Source: an uncultured Prevotella sp. (lineage in GTDB: Bacteria; Bacteroidota; Bacteroidia; Bacteroidales; Bacteroidaceae). From it: DNA of 38,787 nucleotides. The position numbers were made by a program, and so were the translations under genes. The notes beneath the pieces are model-generated. The model had not been told where the DNA came from and ran no database searches. It saw only the letters and a program-made list of their open reading frames with translations. The stretch's first letter is position 1. Each line of letters starts with the position of its first letter. The stretch spans positions 1 to 38,787 of the forward strand of contig USJX01000022.1 in assembly GCA_900555035.1 (NCBI GenBank), given 5' to 3'. Below, piece after piece: positions 30,421 through 38,787 of the stretch.

Positions 30421-32331
30421 ATGAAAAAGATAGTTTTAGCAATTTTGATGATTTTTGCGTTGGTTTCTGCTCATGCTGCAGAAACCTTGCAGTCGCCTGA
30501 TGGCAAGTATCATTTCGTCTTTGAGCAGAAAGGAGGTCGTCTTGTCTATCATCTTAACTATGCTGATAAGCAAGTGGTTGAGGAAGGCGAACTAGGTGTG
30601 AACATCGACAACCATCTGGTAGAATCAGCGATGGGAATTCCTGTGGATACCAATCGGGTTTGGACCACCGGTATGGAAGTCATCAAGGTGGAGCGTACTG
30701 CCAAGGATGATACTTGGAAACCGGTCTATGGTGAGTATGCAACTATCCGTGACCATTACAATGAGATGACCATCCATTTGATGAAAGGTGGAAAACAAGG
30801 AAACTTCAATGATAATGGCTATGACAAACGCCAGCAGTATCTCTTCGATATTATAGTGAGAGCATACGATGAGGGAGTGGCTTTCCGTTATCACTTCCCT
30901 GAGGCAACGAATGGCTTGTTTATGAATATTACGGAAGACTTGACTTCTTTCCAGTTGGCACCAGGTGCTGAGGCTTATCATTTTGCATGGGCACAAGCTT
31001 CTCCTAAGAAGGTAAAACTCTTGAAGAGTGAACCTGTATGGAAGGAAGAATCAGACCGACCTCTGGTCTTGAAGTTGTCGAACGGCATTTATACTTCCAT
31101 CGGCGAAGCTGCCTTGTCTGATTTTTCACGAGGAAAGATAAAGTTGGTTGCAGACAATAAACTTCAGATGTCGATGTTTGATACGGCAAGTGTTATCACG
31201 GCTTACGACATGCCATGGCGCGTTGTTATGGCTGCAGGAAGAGCTATCGACCTGATAAACAACAAGCAGTTGATGCTCAACTTGAACGCACCTTGCAAGA
31301 TAGCTGATACTTCCTGGATTCGTCCTGGTAAGGCATTCCGTGTATGTCGACTGGATATGAAAACGGCTTTGCAGGCTATTGATTTTGCCGTAGATCGCGG
31401 ATTGCAGCACATCGAGTTGGATGCAGGTTGGTATGGACCGGAATGGAAAATGTCTTCATCTGCCCTGAAGGTGTTGGAAACTCGTGACATTGATATGCCT
31501 GAGCTATGTAGGCAGGCAAAGAGCAAGGGCATTGGCGTATGGCTTTATGTGAATCAGCGTGCGCTTTCCCAGCAATTGGACAGCATCTTGCCTTTGTATC
31601 AGAAGTGGGGCGTCAGCGGCATCAAGTTCGGTTTTGTACAGGTGGGCTCCCAGAAGTGGACAGCCTGGATGCACGATGCCATAAAGAAATGTGCCGATTA
31701 TCATATCATGGTGGATGTTCACGATGAATATCGTCCTACGGGATGGAGTCGCACTTATCCTAACCTGATGACTCAGGAAGGCATCGGAGGTAATGAGGAA
31801 ATGCCGAATGCAGAGCACAATGTGATTCTTTCATTCACAAGATTCCTCTGTGGTCCAGCTGATTACACTCCTTGTTATTTCAATGGCAGAGTGAAGAATA
31901 CGAAGGCTCATCAGTTGGCAATGCCAGTGGTATATTACAGTCCGATTACTTTCCTGTATTGGTATGATTTGCCGGATGTCTATAAAGGTGAAAAGGAATT
32001 GGATTTCTGGAAGTATTGTCCTACGGTATGGGATGAAAGCAAGGCTTTGGCTGGCGAGATAGGAGAGTATATCATTCAGGCTCGTCGCTCAGGCAATGAT
32101 TGGTTTGTGGGAGCGATGAATGGTTTGCAGGCTCGTGATATCACCCTCAATACTGCTGATTTCCTGCAGAAAGGCAAGAAATATCGTGTGGAAATCTACA
32201 ATGATGATCCATTTTTGCAGACCCGCACCAAGGTTTCTTCTACAGTGGTGAATGTCAAGGCGGGCAAGCAGCTGAAGCTTCATCTGCAGGCTTCGGGAGG
32301 TGCAGCCCTGCGCTTTGTAATGAATAACTGA
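30421..32331 (+). CDS. GH97 family glycoside hydrolase (SusB-like)
   Basis: The 636-residue protein has a signal peptide (MKKIVLAILMIFALVSAHA), an N-terminal beta-sandwich (about 20-270), a (beta/alpha)8 barrel (about 280-540) and a C-terminal sandwich. Barrel motifs include HIELDAGWYG, GVSGIKFGFV, VDVHDEYRPTGWSRTYPNLMTQEG and NAEHNVILSFTRFLCGPADYTP, characteristic of GH97 alpha-glucosidases/alpha-galactosidases. Position KFGF carries Gly where retaining members have an Asp nucleophile (KxDF), and QEG plus NAEHN keep the Glu residues of inverting enzymes; this suggests an inverting mechanism (inference). Family enzymes act in the periplasm and need calcium. It is co-transcribed with the lyase gene. 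Confidence 0.9.
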   Translation: MKKIVLAILMIFALVSAHAAETLQSPDGKYHFVFEQKGGRLVYHLNYADKQVVEEGELGVNIDNHLVESAMGIPVDTNRVWTTGMEVIKVERTAKDDTWKPVYGEYATIRDHYNEMTIHLMKGGKQGNFNDNGYDKRQQYLFDIIVRAYDEGVAFRYHFPEATNGLFMNITEDLTSFQLAPGAEAYHFAWAQASPKKVKLLKSEPVWKEESDRPLVLKLSNGIYTSIGEAALSDFSRGKIKLVADNKLQMSMFDTASVITAYDMPWRVVMAAGRAIDLINNKQLMLNLNAPCKIADTSWIRPGKAFRVCRLDMKTALQAIDFAVDRGLQHIELDAGWYGPEWKMSSSALKVLETRDIDMPELCRQAKSKGIGVWLYVNQRALSQQLDSILPLYQKWGVSGIKFGFVQVGSQKWTAWMHDAIKKCADYHIMVDVHDEYRPTGWSRTYPNLMTQEGIGGNEEMPNAEHNVILSFTRFLCGPADYTPCYFNGRVKNTKAHQLAMPVVYYSPITFLYWYDLPDVYKGEKELDFWKYCPTVWDESKALAGEIGEYIIQARRSGNDWFVGAMNGLQARDITLNTADFLQKGKKYRVEIYNDDPFLQTRTKVSSTVVNVKAGKQLKLHLQASGGAALRFVMNN

Positions 32332-32337
32332 AAAATG

Positions 32338-32385
32338 GGTGGATGCAGAATCTTATTAAGTAAGATTTCTCGCATCCACCTTTTA
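32338..32385. terminator. terminator between convergent GH97 and GH43 genes
   Basis: GGTGGATGC (32338-32346) and GCATCCACC (32372-32380) are perfect complements, and the inner AGAATCTTA/TAAGATTTCT pairs further. T-rich CTTTTAT follows on the plus strand. Confidence 0.85.
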
Positions 32386-32399
32386 TATATAGTCGTAGA

Positions 32400-34076
32400 T
32401 TAGCGTGTTACTCTAAACCAGTCTGCATCAATCCATCCTCGGTTGCCCTTGGTGTTCTTGCGCTCGCTCACAAATCCCATCTTGGCTCCTATCCATTTGC
32501 CTTGTCTCAGGATAAAGACATCGCCTGCGTTTCTGTATCGCTTGTCGTCAAGACTGTAAGCAAACTGGCATTTGCCGTCTTTTACCTTCATCTGGAGATA
32601 GATATCGAGATAGATGGCTGGAGAATATGGAATGGTATCCTTCTCTGATGGCTTGAAGGTAGCGAGTGTCTTCTCTGTTTCAATGCCGCTTAAATCAGCA
32701 TCCTTGCAAGAAAGCTGCTGGAGTAGGAAGTTATCTCCCATGCGACGGACAACCAGTGCCTGATAATCCCTGCCCATCATAATGACACCGCCATACTGAT
32801 CATCCTCTTTCGATGCAAAGCGAATCTTTGCGGTAGCAGTGAAATCCTTGGCTGGAGTCTTCTGGAGTAGAAGATTGCCAGCCTGCCAAAGACTCTTGAA
32901 TGGTAATGGCTTGCCAGCTTCATCTGTTGCGGTAAGATCTGCGGTATATAATCGCAGACAATCATTATTGGTTGGCATTCCCCAAAGTTGGTTATAGTTG
33001 GCGTGCCATTGCCATTGCAAGCCTAGCTCTGTGCTGTTGAATTCATCAGATTCCTGAGGATTCATCTTTACCTTTGATGTCGATTTCGGTATGCGATAGG
33101 TGAGATAAGGCTCGCCACATCCGTCGCCATCCTTGTCATTGCCCATTACTGGCCATCCTGTCTTCCAATCTAAAGGCTGCAGGAAGACGACGCGACCGTA
33201 TGCTGCCTTGTCATTGAAATGAAGGAACCAGTCTTCGCCTTGCGATGTATGAACCCATGCTCCTTGGTGAGGACCATTAATCTTCGTTTTGCCTTGTGCC
33301 ATCACCTTTCTGGCTTCATAAGGGCCATATATGTTTTTGCTTCGCATGGCAAGTTGCCAGCCCATCTCTACGCCTCCAGCTGGGCACATAATCCAGTAAT
33401 ATCCATCTCGCTTATAGAACTTCGGACCTTCTGTGGTGTGGTTCTTCTGTCCTCCATCAAAAACGATGCGAGGCTTGCCTATCGCCTTGGTTCCATCGGC
33501 AGAAAGCTCACGAACAGTGAGAACGGAATTAAAACCGGAACGGCTTCCTGCCCATCCATTCACGAGATAACATCTTCCGTCTTCATCCCAGAGTGGACAA
33601 GGGTCTATCATTCCTTTTCCTGCTATAACGCAGACGGGTTTCTCCCAAGTGCCACGTGGGTCTTTGGTCTTCACCATGAAGATGCCGTGGTCTGGGTCGC
33701 CCCAGTAAATGTAGAATTCGCCGTTGTGGTGTCGGATGGCTGGTGCCCAAACTCCCTTGCCGTGTTGAGGCAGGTTGAAAAGTTCCTTGGGTTCCTGTTC
33801 CTGCAGGGCATGTCCGATAATCTCCCAGTTTACCAGGTCCTTGCTATGAAGGATAGGCAGACCTGGGATACAATTAAAAGAACTAGCCGTGAGATAATAG
33901 TCTTCTCCAACAGCTACCACGTCTGGGTCGCTATAGTCGGCATAAATTACGGGGTTGGTATAAGTACCGTTGCCATTATCGGGATTCCAGACCTGCGAAT
34001 GATACTGGGCTTGGATCGACATAGGCGTTGCCAGCAAGATGCTCGAAAAGAGCAATGATGTAATTCTCTTATTCAT
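32400..34076 (-). CDS. secreted GH43 glycoside hydrolase with C-terminal beta-sandwich
   Basis: The 558-residue enzyme has a signal peptide (MNKRITSLLFSSILLATPMSIQA) and a five-bladed beta-propeller (about residues 30-340): the base Asp in YADYSDPDVVAVGEDYYL, a pKa-modulating Asp in GMIDPCPLWDEDG and the acid Glu in TTEGPKFYKRDGYYWI. A C-terminal concanavalin-like sandwich (about 355-558) is typical of GH43 subfamilies such as 12. Known members are arabinofuranosidases or xylosidases; substrate is not fixed by sequence. It is on the opposite strand, divergent from GH88, and converges on GH97. Confidence 0.92.
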   Translation of the reverse strand: MNKRITSLLFSSILLATPMSIQAQYHSQVWNPDNGNGTYTNPVIYADYSDPDVVAVGEDYYLTASSFNCIPGLPILHSKDLVNWEIIGHALQEQEPKELFNLPQHGKGVWAPAIRHHNGEFYIYWGDPDHGIFMVKTKDPRGTWEKPVCVIAGKGMIDPCPLWDEDGRCYLVNGWAGSRSGFNSVLTVRELSADGTKAIGKPRIVFDGGQKNHTTEGPKFYKRDGYYWIMCPAGGVEMGWQLAMRSKNIYGPYEARKVMAQGKTKINGPHQGAWVHTSQGEDWFLHFNDKAAYGRVVFLQPLDWKTGWPVMGNDKDGDGCGEPYLTYRIPKSTSKVKMNPQESDEFNSTELGLQWQWHANYNQLWGMPTNNDCLRLYTADLTATDEAGKPLPFKSLWQAGNLLLQKTPAKDFTATAKIRFASKEDDQYGGVIMMGRDYQALVVRRMGDNFLLQQLSCKDADLSGIETEKTLATFKPSEKDTIPYSPAIYLDIYLQMKVKDGKCQFAYSLDDKRYRNAGDVFILRQGKWIGAKMGFVSERKNTKGNRGWIDADWFRVTR

Positions 34077-34206
34077 ATGATTCTCTTATTCTTTTATAAT
34101 GATACGTATGATAAAGGAAGATTACTTATATGTTTATTGTCAGCTTTTCTACTACAAATTTAAGTATTCTTCTCGTTCGATTCGTATTACTAATAAAACA
34201 AAGACA

Positions 34207-35454
34207 ATGAAGATAAGAAGAATACTTTTTTGTATGGCCATGGTTGCCATATCGCAGATAAGCATGGCGCTGAAGGTACAGACTGCTGCGCAGGTTCCGA
34301 CACTCGATGTTGATAAGCAGTTACAATACTGCCACAAGCAGGTGAAGCGTGCTTTGGCTGAGTTGCAGCAGAAGGATGGCTCTTACGATTATACGATGGA
34401 ACCTCGCAATATCCTAAAGGGTGATAAGCAGAAGGGTTGGAACTGCCGCAAGGTTACCCCTGAGGAGTGGTGTGACGGTTTCTGGCCGGGAATCCTCTGG
34501 ATGGACTATCAGAATACAAAGGATGAGGCTGTGCGCAAGGCTGCCGAAGGATATACGGAATCGCTGAAAGGCATCGCCTATCGCCCTTGCTACGACCACG
34601 ATATCGGCTTCCTGATGTTCTGTTCCTACGGGAAGGGCTACGAGGTGAATCATTCGCAGGCCTACAAGAATGTGATTCTGGCTTCCGCCGATTCACTTGC
34701 CACGCTCTTCAATCCTATCGTGGGTACGATATTGAGTTGGCCTAGAGAAGTGAAGCCTCGCAACTGGCCGCACAATACGATTATGGATAATATGATGAAC
34801 CTCGATATGATGTTCTGGGCAGCCAAAAACGGAGGAAACAAGCTGCTTTACGATCTGGCTGTAACTCACGCCAAGACCACGATGCAGAATCATTTCCGTC
34901 CGGATGGCAGCTGCTATCATGTGGCAGTATATGATACCATCAGTGGTGACTTTGTCAAGGGAGTGACCCACCAGGGGTATTCTGATGATTCCATGTGGTC
35001 AAGAGGCCAGAGCTGGGCTATCTATGGCTATACGATGGTGTATCGCTATACCCGCAACAGGATGTTCCTGAATTTTGCCCAAAAGGTGACTGATATTTAC
35101 ATCAAGCGATTGAAGGATACCAGCGATGACTTCATTCCTCTTTGGGATATGGATGATTCACGTGGAACAATGGGAGCACCGAAGGATGTAAGTGCTGCCT
35201 GTGTGGTTGCCGATGCCTTACTGGAACTTCAACAGTATGTGGGAGGTGAGAAAGGCGAAGAGTACAAGCAGTTTGCCTTGCAGACGCTAGTCCAGCTTAG
35301 CACCAGTAAATACCAGAGCGGCAAGAAGAATGTGGCATTCCTGATGCATAGCACGGGGCATCATCCGGCAGGAAGCGAGATAGATGCCAGCATCATCTAT
35401 GCCGACTACTATTATTTAGAAGCATTGAATAGAGTGAAAAATATAAGTTATTAG
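34207..35454 (+). CDS. GH88 unsaturated glucuronyl hydrolase
   Basis: The 415-residue protein begins with a signal peptide (MKIRRILFCMAMVAISQISMA); the in-frame ATG at 34099 would bury it, so 34207 is preferred. It is an alpha6/alpha6 barrel with GH88 motifs: WCDGFWPGILWMDYQNTKD, YDHDIGFLMFCSYG, NTIMDNMMNLDMMFW (with Asp pairs matching the catalytic Asp region) and THQGYSDDSMWSRGQSWAIYG. GH88 removes 4,5-unsaturated glucuronic or galacturonic residues made by lyases, so it pairs naturally with the heparinase-type lyase at 28 kb. It is divergent from GH43; no TAnnTTTG box precedes it. Confidence 0.9.
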   Translation: MKIRRILFCMAMVAISQISMALKVQTAAQVPTLDVDKQLQYCHKQVKRALAELQQKDGSYDYTMEPRNILKGDKQKGWNCRKVTPEEWCDGFWPGILWMDYQNTKDEAVRKAAEGYTESLKGIAYRPCYDHDIGFLMFCSYGKGYEVNHSQAYKNVILASADSLATLFNPIVGTILSWPREVKPRNWPHNTIMDNMMNLDMMFWAAKNGGNKLLYDLAVTHAKTTMQNHFRPDGSCYHVAVYDTISGDFVKGVTHQGYSDDSMWSRGQSWAIYGYTMVYRYTRNRMFLNFAQKVTDIYIKRLKDTSDDFIPLWDMDDSRGTMGAPKDVSAACVVADALLELQQYVGGEKGEEYKQFALQTLVQLSTSKYQSGKKNVAFLMHSTGHHPAGSEIDASIIYADYYYLEALNRVKNISY

Positions 35455-35476
35455 GTTAGATTAAGGTTTATGTGTT

Positions 35477-35545
35477 AAGAGGCAACCCGTGTGGGTTGTC
35501 TCTTATAATATACAGCAAGGGCTGCCAGTATGTACTGGCAGCCCT
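35477..35545 (+). terminator. two consecutive hairpins after GH88
   Basis: AAGAGGCAACCC/GGGTTGTCTCTT (35477-35504, loop GTGT, one wobble) is followed by AGGGCTGCCAGTA/TACTGGCAGCCCT (35518-35545, loop TG). The second is a perfect 13-bp stem but lacks a long T run. No gene is present between 35455 and 35649. Confidence 0.75.
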
Positions 35546-35649
35546 AATACGTTAGTATGTTATGAAAAATTTGAGAGAATTGAAACTTCACAGTTTCAGA
35601 ATTGTTTTACTAAACATGATTTTTTTATATAGAGAAAGCATAGAAATAA

Positions 35650-36150
35650 CTACTTCAATATCGTAGGAGAAGGGGTGGTGGTGCTTATCTGGTCGATGCC
35701 CGTGCGCTGCATGGAGTCAACCGAAGCAGAATCGCCCATGGCTACGGAAACGCCCTTGCCACTCTTGGTGTATCCTACGTTTTCAATCTGGTTATCGACA
35801 TCGTTCTGGAATGGCACTTGGGCAGCGTTGCCCAAGGTCAAGACGATAGCTACCACGGCAGCAGCCTTGAAGAGAGGCTTCAGGCGCTCTGTCAGTGAAA
35901 CCACCTTTGCCTTGTTAGGCTCCTTGGTGTATTCATCTTCAATCATCGCCATCATCTTCTGGTCGAAGTCATCACCCAGCGTCTCTTGCTTAGCCTCGCC
36001 CATCTCGTAAGAGAAGAGTGCTTGATAAGGCTTCAGCTCGGCAGGCAACTCGTCCTGGCTGAAGAATGCGCGGAGAATCTCCTCTTCTTCGAGAGAAGTC
36101 TCGGCCTTCCAATAGCGGTCCAAAAGTTGGTTGATGTACTTATAATCCAT
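35650..36150 (-). CDS. membrane-anchored anti-sigma-type protein
   Basis: This 166-residue protein has a soluble N-terminal region (residues 1-90, YINQLLDRYWKAETSLEEEEILRAFF) and one transmembrane segment (about 92-110, LFKAAAVVAIVLTLGNAA), then a periplasmic tail. The N-terminal helices resemble Bacteroidetes anti-sigma and FecR-like starts, but no FecR domain follows. The gene overlaps the sigma gene by 11 bp (36140-36150), a strong sign of a cognate pair. It probably holds the sigma factor at the membrane. Confidence 0.75.
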   Translation of the reverse strand: MDYKYINQLLDRYWKAETSLEEEEILRAFFSQDELPAELKPYQALFSYEMGEAKQETLGDDFDQKMMAMIEDEYTKEPNKAKVVSLTERLKPLFKAAAVVAIVLTLGNAAQVPFQNDVDNQIENVGYTKSGKGVSVAMGDSASVDSMQRTGIDQISTTTPSPTILK

Positions 36151-36655
36151 AACTGTCGAATTGTTGAAATCTTTGTTTTACTGTTTGTCGAGCCCTGAAG
36201 ATATTCACCTTGACCTGGTCTTCGGTGATGCTGAGGATGTCTGCTATTTCCTTATAGGATTTTCCTTCGATATCTCGAAGTTGCAGACAGCTGCGCTGCT
36301 TCTCGGGCAACTCATTAATGATGTTCCTTACGATGTTCAGCTTGTCTTTCTGAATCATTCGTTCGGAAGGGGTGGATGATGTCTCGTCGAGCCTTTCCGT
36401 GGTCTGCTCTTCCAGCGAATCGTTCTGATTATCCATCTTCTTGATGCGGTCGAGCGAGAGGTTGCGGGCGATGGTGAGGCTATAGGCCTCGATGGAGTCA
36501 AGCTCCTGCCATCTGTCGCGGGCATTCCAGACTTTAATCATGGTATCCTGCACAACGTCTTCCGCTTCCTCCCGGTTGAGAGTAATGCGAAGGGCCAGCC
36601 TGAAGAGTTTATTCTTCAGAGGCAAAACATCGTTTTGGAAACTGATTTTTTTCAT
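36140..36655 (-). CDS. ECF RNA polymerase sigma factor
   Basis: The 171-residue protein has region 2 (NKLFRLALRITLNREEAEDVVQDTMIKVWNARDRW, then SYSLTIARNLSLDRIKK-like) at residues ~15-75 and region 4 (LPEKQRSCLQLRDIEGKSYKEIADILSITEDQVKVNIFRARQTVKQRF) at ~115-165. It overlaps the anti-sigma gene downstream. A TAACTTTC box upstream on the minus strand (about 36697-36690) may be its promoter. Its targets are unknown. Confidence 0.92.
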   Translation of the reverse strand: MKKISFQNDVLPLKNKLFRLALRITLNREEAEDVVQDTMIKVWNARDRWQELDSIEAYSLTIARNLSLDRIKKMDNQNDSLEEQTTERLDETSSTPSERMIQKDKLNIVRNIINELPEKQRSCLQLRDIEGKSYKEIADILSITEDQVKVNIFRARQTVKQRFQQFDSYGL

Positions 36656-36720
36656 CCCTCTATAATTAATGACGACTCACCTGTAAGAAAGTTACAAGCA
36701 ACTCTGAATTATTTCTATTT

Positions 36721-37494
36721 TTAACTCTTAATAACAGTTCCGTGCTTTCCGTCAATGGCGGTAGCAAGGGTGATAATCACCTCTTTCACGCCTGCATCGA
36801 TGGCTGCAAGGGCATTCTCCAGCTTTGGAATCATGCCGCCTGCCACGGTACCGTTTGCTTTATATCTCTCAAAATCGGCATGGGTAATCACTGGAATCAC
36901 GCTGTCGTCATCCTCAGGATTACTGAGCACGCCTTTCTTTTCAAAACTATATATCAATGTCACGTCGTAGTAAGGAGCCAGAGCTTTGGCTGTCTCGCTT
37001 GCGATGGTGTCGGCGTTGGTATTGAGGATATTGCCCTTGCCGTCGTGGGTCAGCGGAGCCATCACTGGGGTGATGCCTTCGTTAATCAGGGTCTGGAGCA
37101 TCTTGCCGTTGGCACGTTCTACATCGCCTACGAATCCGAAGTCGATGCCATCCTTCAATGGGCGCTTATGACTATGGATTACATCCATATCAGCACCTGT
37201 CAGGCCGAGGGCATTCACGCCGTTAGCCTGAAGCTTGGCAACCAGGTTCTTGTTTACCAAACCGCCATAAACCATGGTTACCACTTCCAGCATGTCTGCA
37301 TCGGTGATGCGACGGCCGTTTACCATCTTGCTCTCAATGCCGAGGGCTGCGGCTACCTTGGTGGCACGGCGTCCACCGCCATGTACCAATACTTTCTTGC
37401 CGGGAATGGCAGCAAAATCCTTCAAGAGCTGTGCCAGCTGCTCGCAGTCTTCAACAATGGCACCGCCTACCTTTACTACTGTTACTTTTTCCAT
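36721..37494 (-). CDS. argB: acetylglutamate kinase
   Basis: The 257-residue cytosolic enzyme phosphorylates N-acetyl-L-glutamate in arginine synthesis. The amino-acid kinase fold shows VVKVGGAIVEDC at the start, VLVHGGGRRATKVAAALG, LGLTGADMDVI, ITPVMAPLTHD and NTNADTIASETAKAL, with AGGMIPKLENALAAIDAGVKEV near the end, as in ArgB. The start is the ATG at 37494; the upstream in-frame ATG at 37518 lies in the short spacer after speA. It is 82 bp downstream of speA on the same strand and probably co-transcribed. Confidence 0.95.
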   Translation of the reverse strand: MEKVTVVKVGGAIVEDCEQLAQLLKDFAAIPGKKVLVHGGGRRATKVAAALGIESKMVNGRRITDADMLEVVTMVYGGLVNKNLVAKLQANGVNALGLTGADMDVIHSHKRPLKDGIDFGFVGDVERANGKMLQTLINEGITPVMAPLTHDGKGNILNTNADTIASETAKALAPYYDVTLIYSFEKKGVLSNPEDDDSVIPVITHADFERYKANGTVAGGMIPKLENALAAIDAGVKEVIITLATAIDGKHGTVIKS

Positions 37495-37576
37495 ATTGTT
37501 ACTTTGAACTTTGAACATAGAACTTTATGATTAGTAAAGCAATTGAATTCTTCACTCTTCACTCTTCGTTCTTCAC

Positions 37577-38787
37577 TTACTGAAGATATGTGTATCCGAA
37601 GAGACCATTGCGATAGGTGCCCAGAAACTCCTTACCCTCGTCGAGAGAAATCTTGCCTTCCTTCACACTCTTGGTTACCCACTGCTCCAACTGGCGGACG
37701 AGCTTCTTTGGATTGTACTGTACGTAATCCAATACCTCCTCTACGGTCTCGCCATCGAATATCTGGTCGATGCTGTATTTGCCGTCTTTTACGGAAATAT
37801 GGGCAGCATTGGTGTCGCCGAAGAGATTGTGCATGTCGCCCAGAATCTCCTGGTAGGCGCCAACGAGGAATACACCGAGATAGTATGGCTCGTTCTTCTT
37901 CAATGGATGAAGTGGGAGAACGTTGCCGATATGGCCATCGGTTACGAAGTTGGCAATCTTGCCGTCGCTGTCGCAGGTGATGTCCTGCAAGGTAGCGTTG
38001 CGGGTAGGACGCTCATCCAGGCGCTGGATAGGCATGATAGGGAAGAGCTGGTCAATGGCCCAACTGTCTGGCAGGCTCTGGAACAGTGAGAAGTTGCAGA
38101 AATACTTGTCAGCAAGAATCTTGTCCAATCCTCTAAGCTCCTCAGGCACGTGCTTCATGTGCTTGGCAAGATTATTGATCTCGTGGCACACGCTCCAGTA
38201 CATCGCCTCAATCTCGGCACGGGTCTTCAAATCTACGATACCATGAGAGAAGAGCTGCAAGGCCTCTTCGCGAATCTGCTCGGCATCGTGCCAGTCTTCC
38301 AGCATGTTGCGAGGATTCAGGTTGTCCCATATCTCATAGAGATCCTTAACCAGCTGGTGGTCAGTCTCCTTTGCTTCAAACTCCTCTGGCATCTCTGGCA
38401 GGGAAGCAGTCTCCAGCACATCAATCACCAATACGGAGTGGTGGGCAGAAAGCGAGCGGCCACTCTCGGTGATGAGGTTAGGATGGTTGATATTGTTCTT
38501 GTTGGCTGCATCAACGAATGTATAGACACAATCGTTTACATACTCCTGGATAGAGTAGTTTACAGAGCTTTCGCTGCTGGCAGAACGGGTGCCGTCGTAA
38601 TCTACGCCAAGACCACCACCGCAATCTACGAAATCTACATTGTAGCCCATCTTGTGCAGGTTGATGTAGAACTGTGCTGCCTCACGCAGAGCCGTCTGGA
38701 TGCGGCGGATTTTGGTAATCTGGCTTCCGATGTGGAAGTGGATGAGGCGCAGGCAGTCGTGGAATCCCATCTCCTCAATCTTGTTGA
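37577..38787 (-). CDS. speA: biosynthetic arginine decarboxylase, 3' part, cut by the window end
   Basis: About 403 residues are visible; the frame stays open to the window edge, so the N-terminal ~220 residues with the PLP-lysine domain lie outside. The protein converts arginine to agmatine for polyamine synthesis. Visible features are LIHFHIGSQITKI, the PLP phosphate-binding VDCGGGLGVDYDG, ITESGRSLSAHHSVLV, and GVFLVGAYQEILGDMHNLFGDTNAAH, all typical of SpeA of the fold III family. Gene order speA-argB links polyamine and arginine metabolism. Confidence 0.95.
   Translation of the reverse strand, partial: NKIEEMGFHDCLRLIHFHIGSQITKIRRIQTALREAAQFYINLHKMGYNVDFVDCGGGLGVDYDGTRSASSESSVNYSIQEYVNDCVYTFVDAANKNNINHPNLITESGRSLSAHHSVLVIDVLETASLPEMPEEFEAKETDHQLVKDLYEIWDNLNPRNMLEDWHDAEQIREEALQLFSHGIVDLKTRAEIEAMYWSVCHEINNLAKHMKHVPEELRGLDKILADKYFCNFSLFQSLPDSWAIDQLFPIMPIQRLDERPTRNATLQDITCDSDGKIANFVTDGHIGNVLPLHPLKKNEPYYLGVFLVGAYQEILGDMHNLFGDTNAAHISVKDGKYSIDQIFDGETVEEVLDYVQYNPKKLVRQLEQWVTKSVKEGKISLDEGKEFLGTYRNGLFGYTYLQ

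Noticed and set aside
17738..35454. susC/susD pair or complete classical polysaccharide utilisation locus
   Set aside because: No TonB-dependent receptor or SusD-like lipoprotein is present anywhere in the window.

Overview
This window comes from a Bacteroidota chromosome, most likely Prevotella/Segatella (P. copri-like). This rests on Bacteroidetes-type promoters (TTTG, about 20 bp, TAnnTTTG), a hybrid two-component system (HTCS) regulator, several polysaccharide-utilisation enzymes without a classical sigma-70 -35/-10 arrangement, and the speA-argB pair. The species is inferred from protein style; no search was run.

Layout. (1) 1-5060 is an AT-rich accessory region. It starts with a palindrome array and a broken AAA-ATPase gene of which only promoter and 13 codons remain. 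It then carries an AlbA/Schlafen-type ATP-binding regulator with a perfect 12-bp (QASE) repeat, a DUF2971 protein and a TonB-C-domain lipoprotein/periplasmic-type protein. Decayed fragments follow: the 3' end of an IS21-type istB and a piece of a second DUF2971 gene. A 73-bp imperfect direct repeat brackets this region (211-283 and 4939-5010). (2) 5087-12992 is an intact-looking 7.9-kb integrative mobilizable element in a tRNA-Met(CAT) gene. The 25-bp att core is duplicated, the left copy is a displaced tRNA 3' fragment with its terminator, and the right copy completes the functional tRNA. The element encodes a tyrosine integrase, an ORF6N/PLD-like protein, a DUF6249-like membrane protein + ECF sigma + membrane anti-sigma candidate, a MOBV relaxase, a RepA-like ATPase and an excisionase-like HTH protein. 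It has a likely oriT, and three GTGTTCGCA direct repeats near each end that look like integrase arm sites. (3) 13020-17700 is housekeeping: a PMCA-type Ca2+ P-type ATPase, ribF and a CPBP membrane protease. (4) 17738-35454 is a carbohydrate-degradation locus without susC/susD: a beta-helix hydrolase (GH28/GH49-like), an HTCS sensor, an ECF sigma co-transcribed with a GH30, a PP2C-like phosphatase, an AAA ATPase, a heparinase II/III-family lyase, a GH97, a GH43 and a GH88 unsaturated glucuronyl hydrolase. (5) 35650-38787 holds an ECF sigma/anti-sigma pair, argB and the C-terminal part of speA, cut by the window edge.

How the parts may work together. The lyase and GH88 form a consistent pair: a lyase leaves 4,5-unsaturated uronic ends and GH88 removes them. 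GH43, GH97, GH30 and the beta-helix enzyme would trim side chains or backbone of an acidic plant-type glycan; the exact substrate cannot be read from sequence. Two 22-bp direct repeats (23541-23584) lie just upstream of the promoter of the ECF sigma-GH30 operon. They have the form and position of an AraC-type HTCS operator, which suggests an HTCS -> ECF sigma -> CAZyme cascade. In the mobile element the integrase reads rightward, and the excisionase/Rep/relaxase genes read leftward from the tRNA side.
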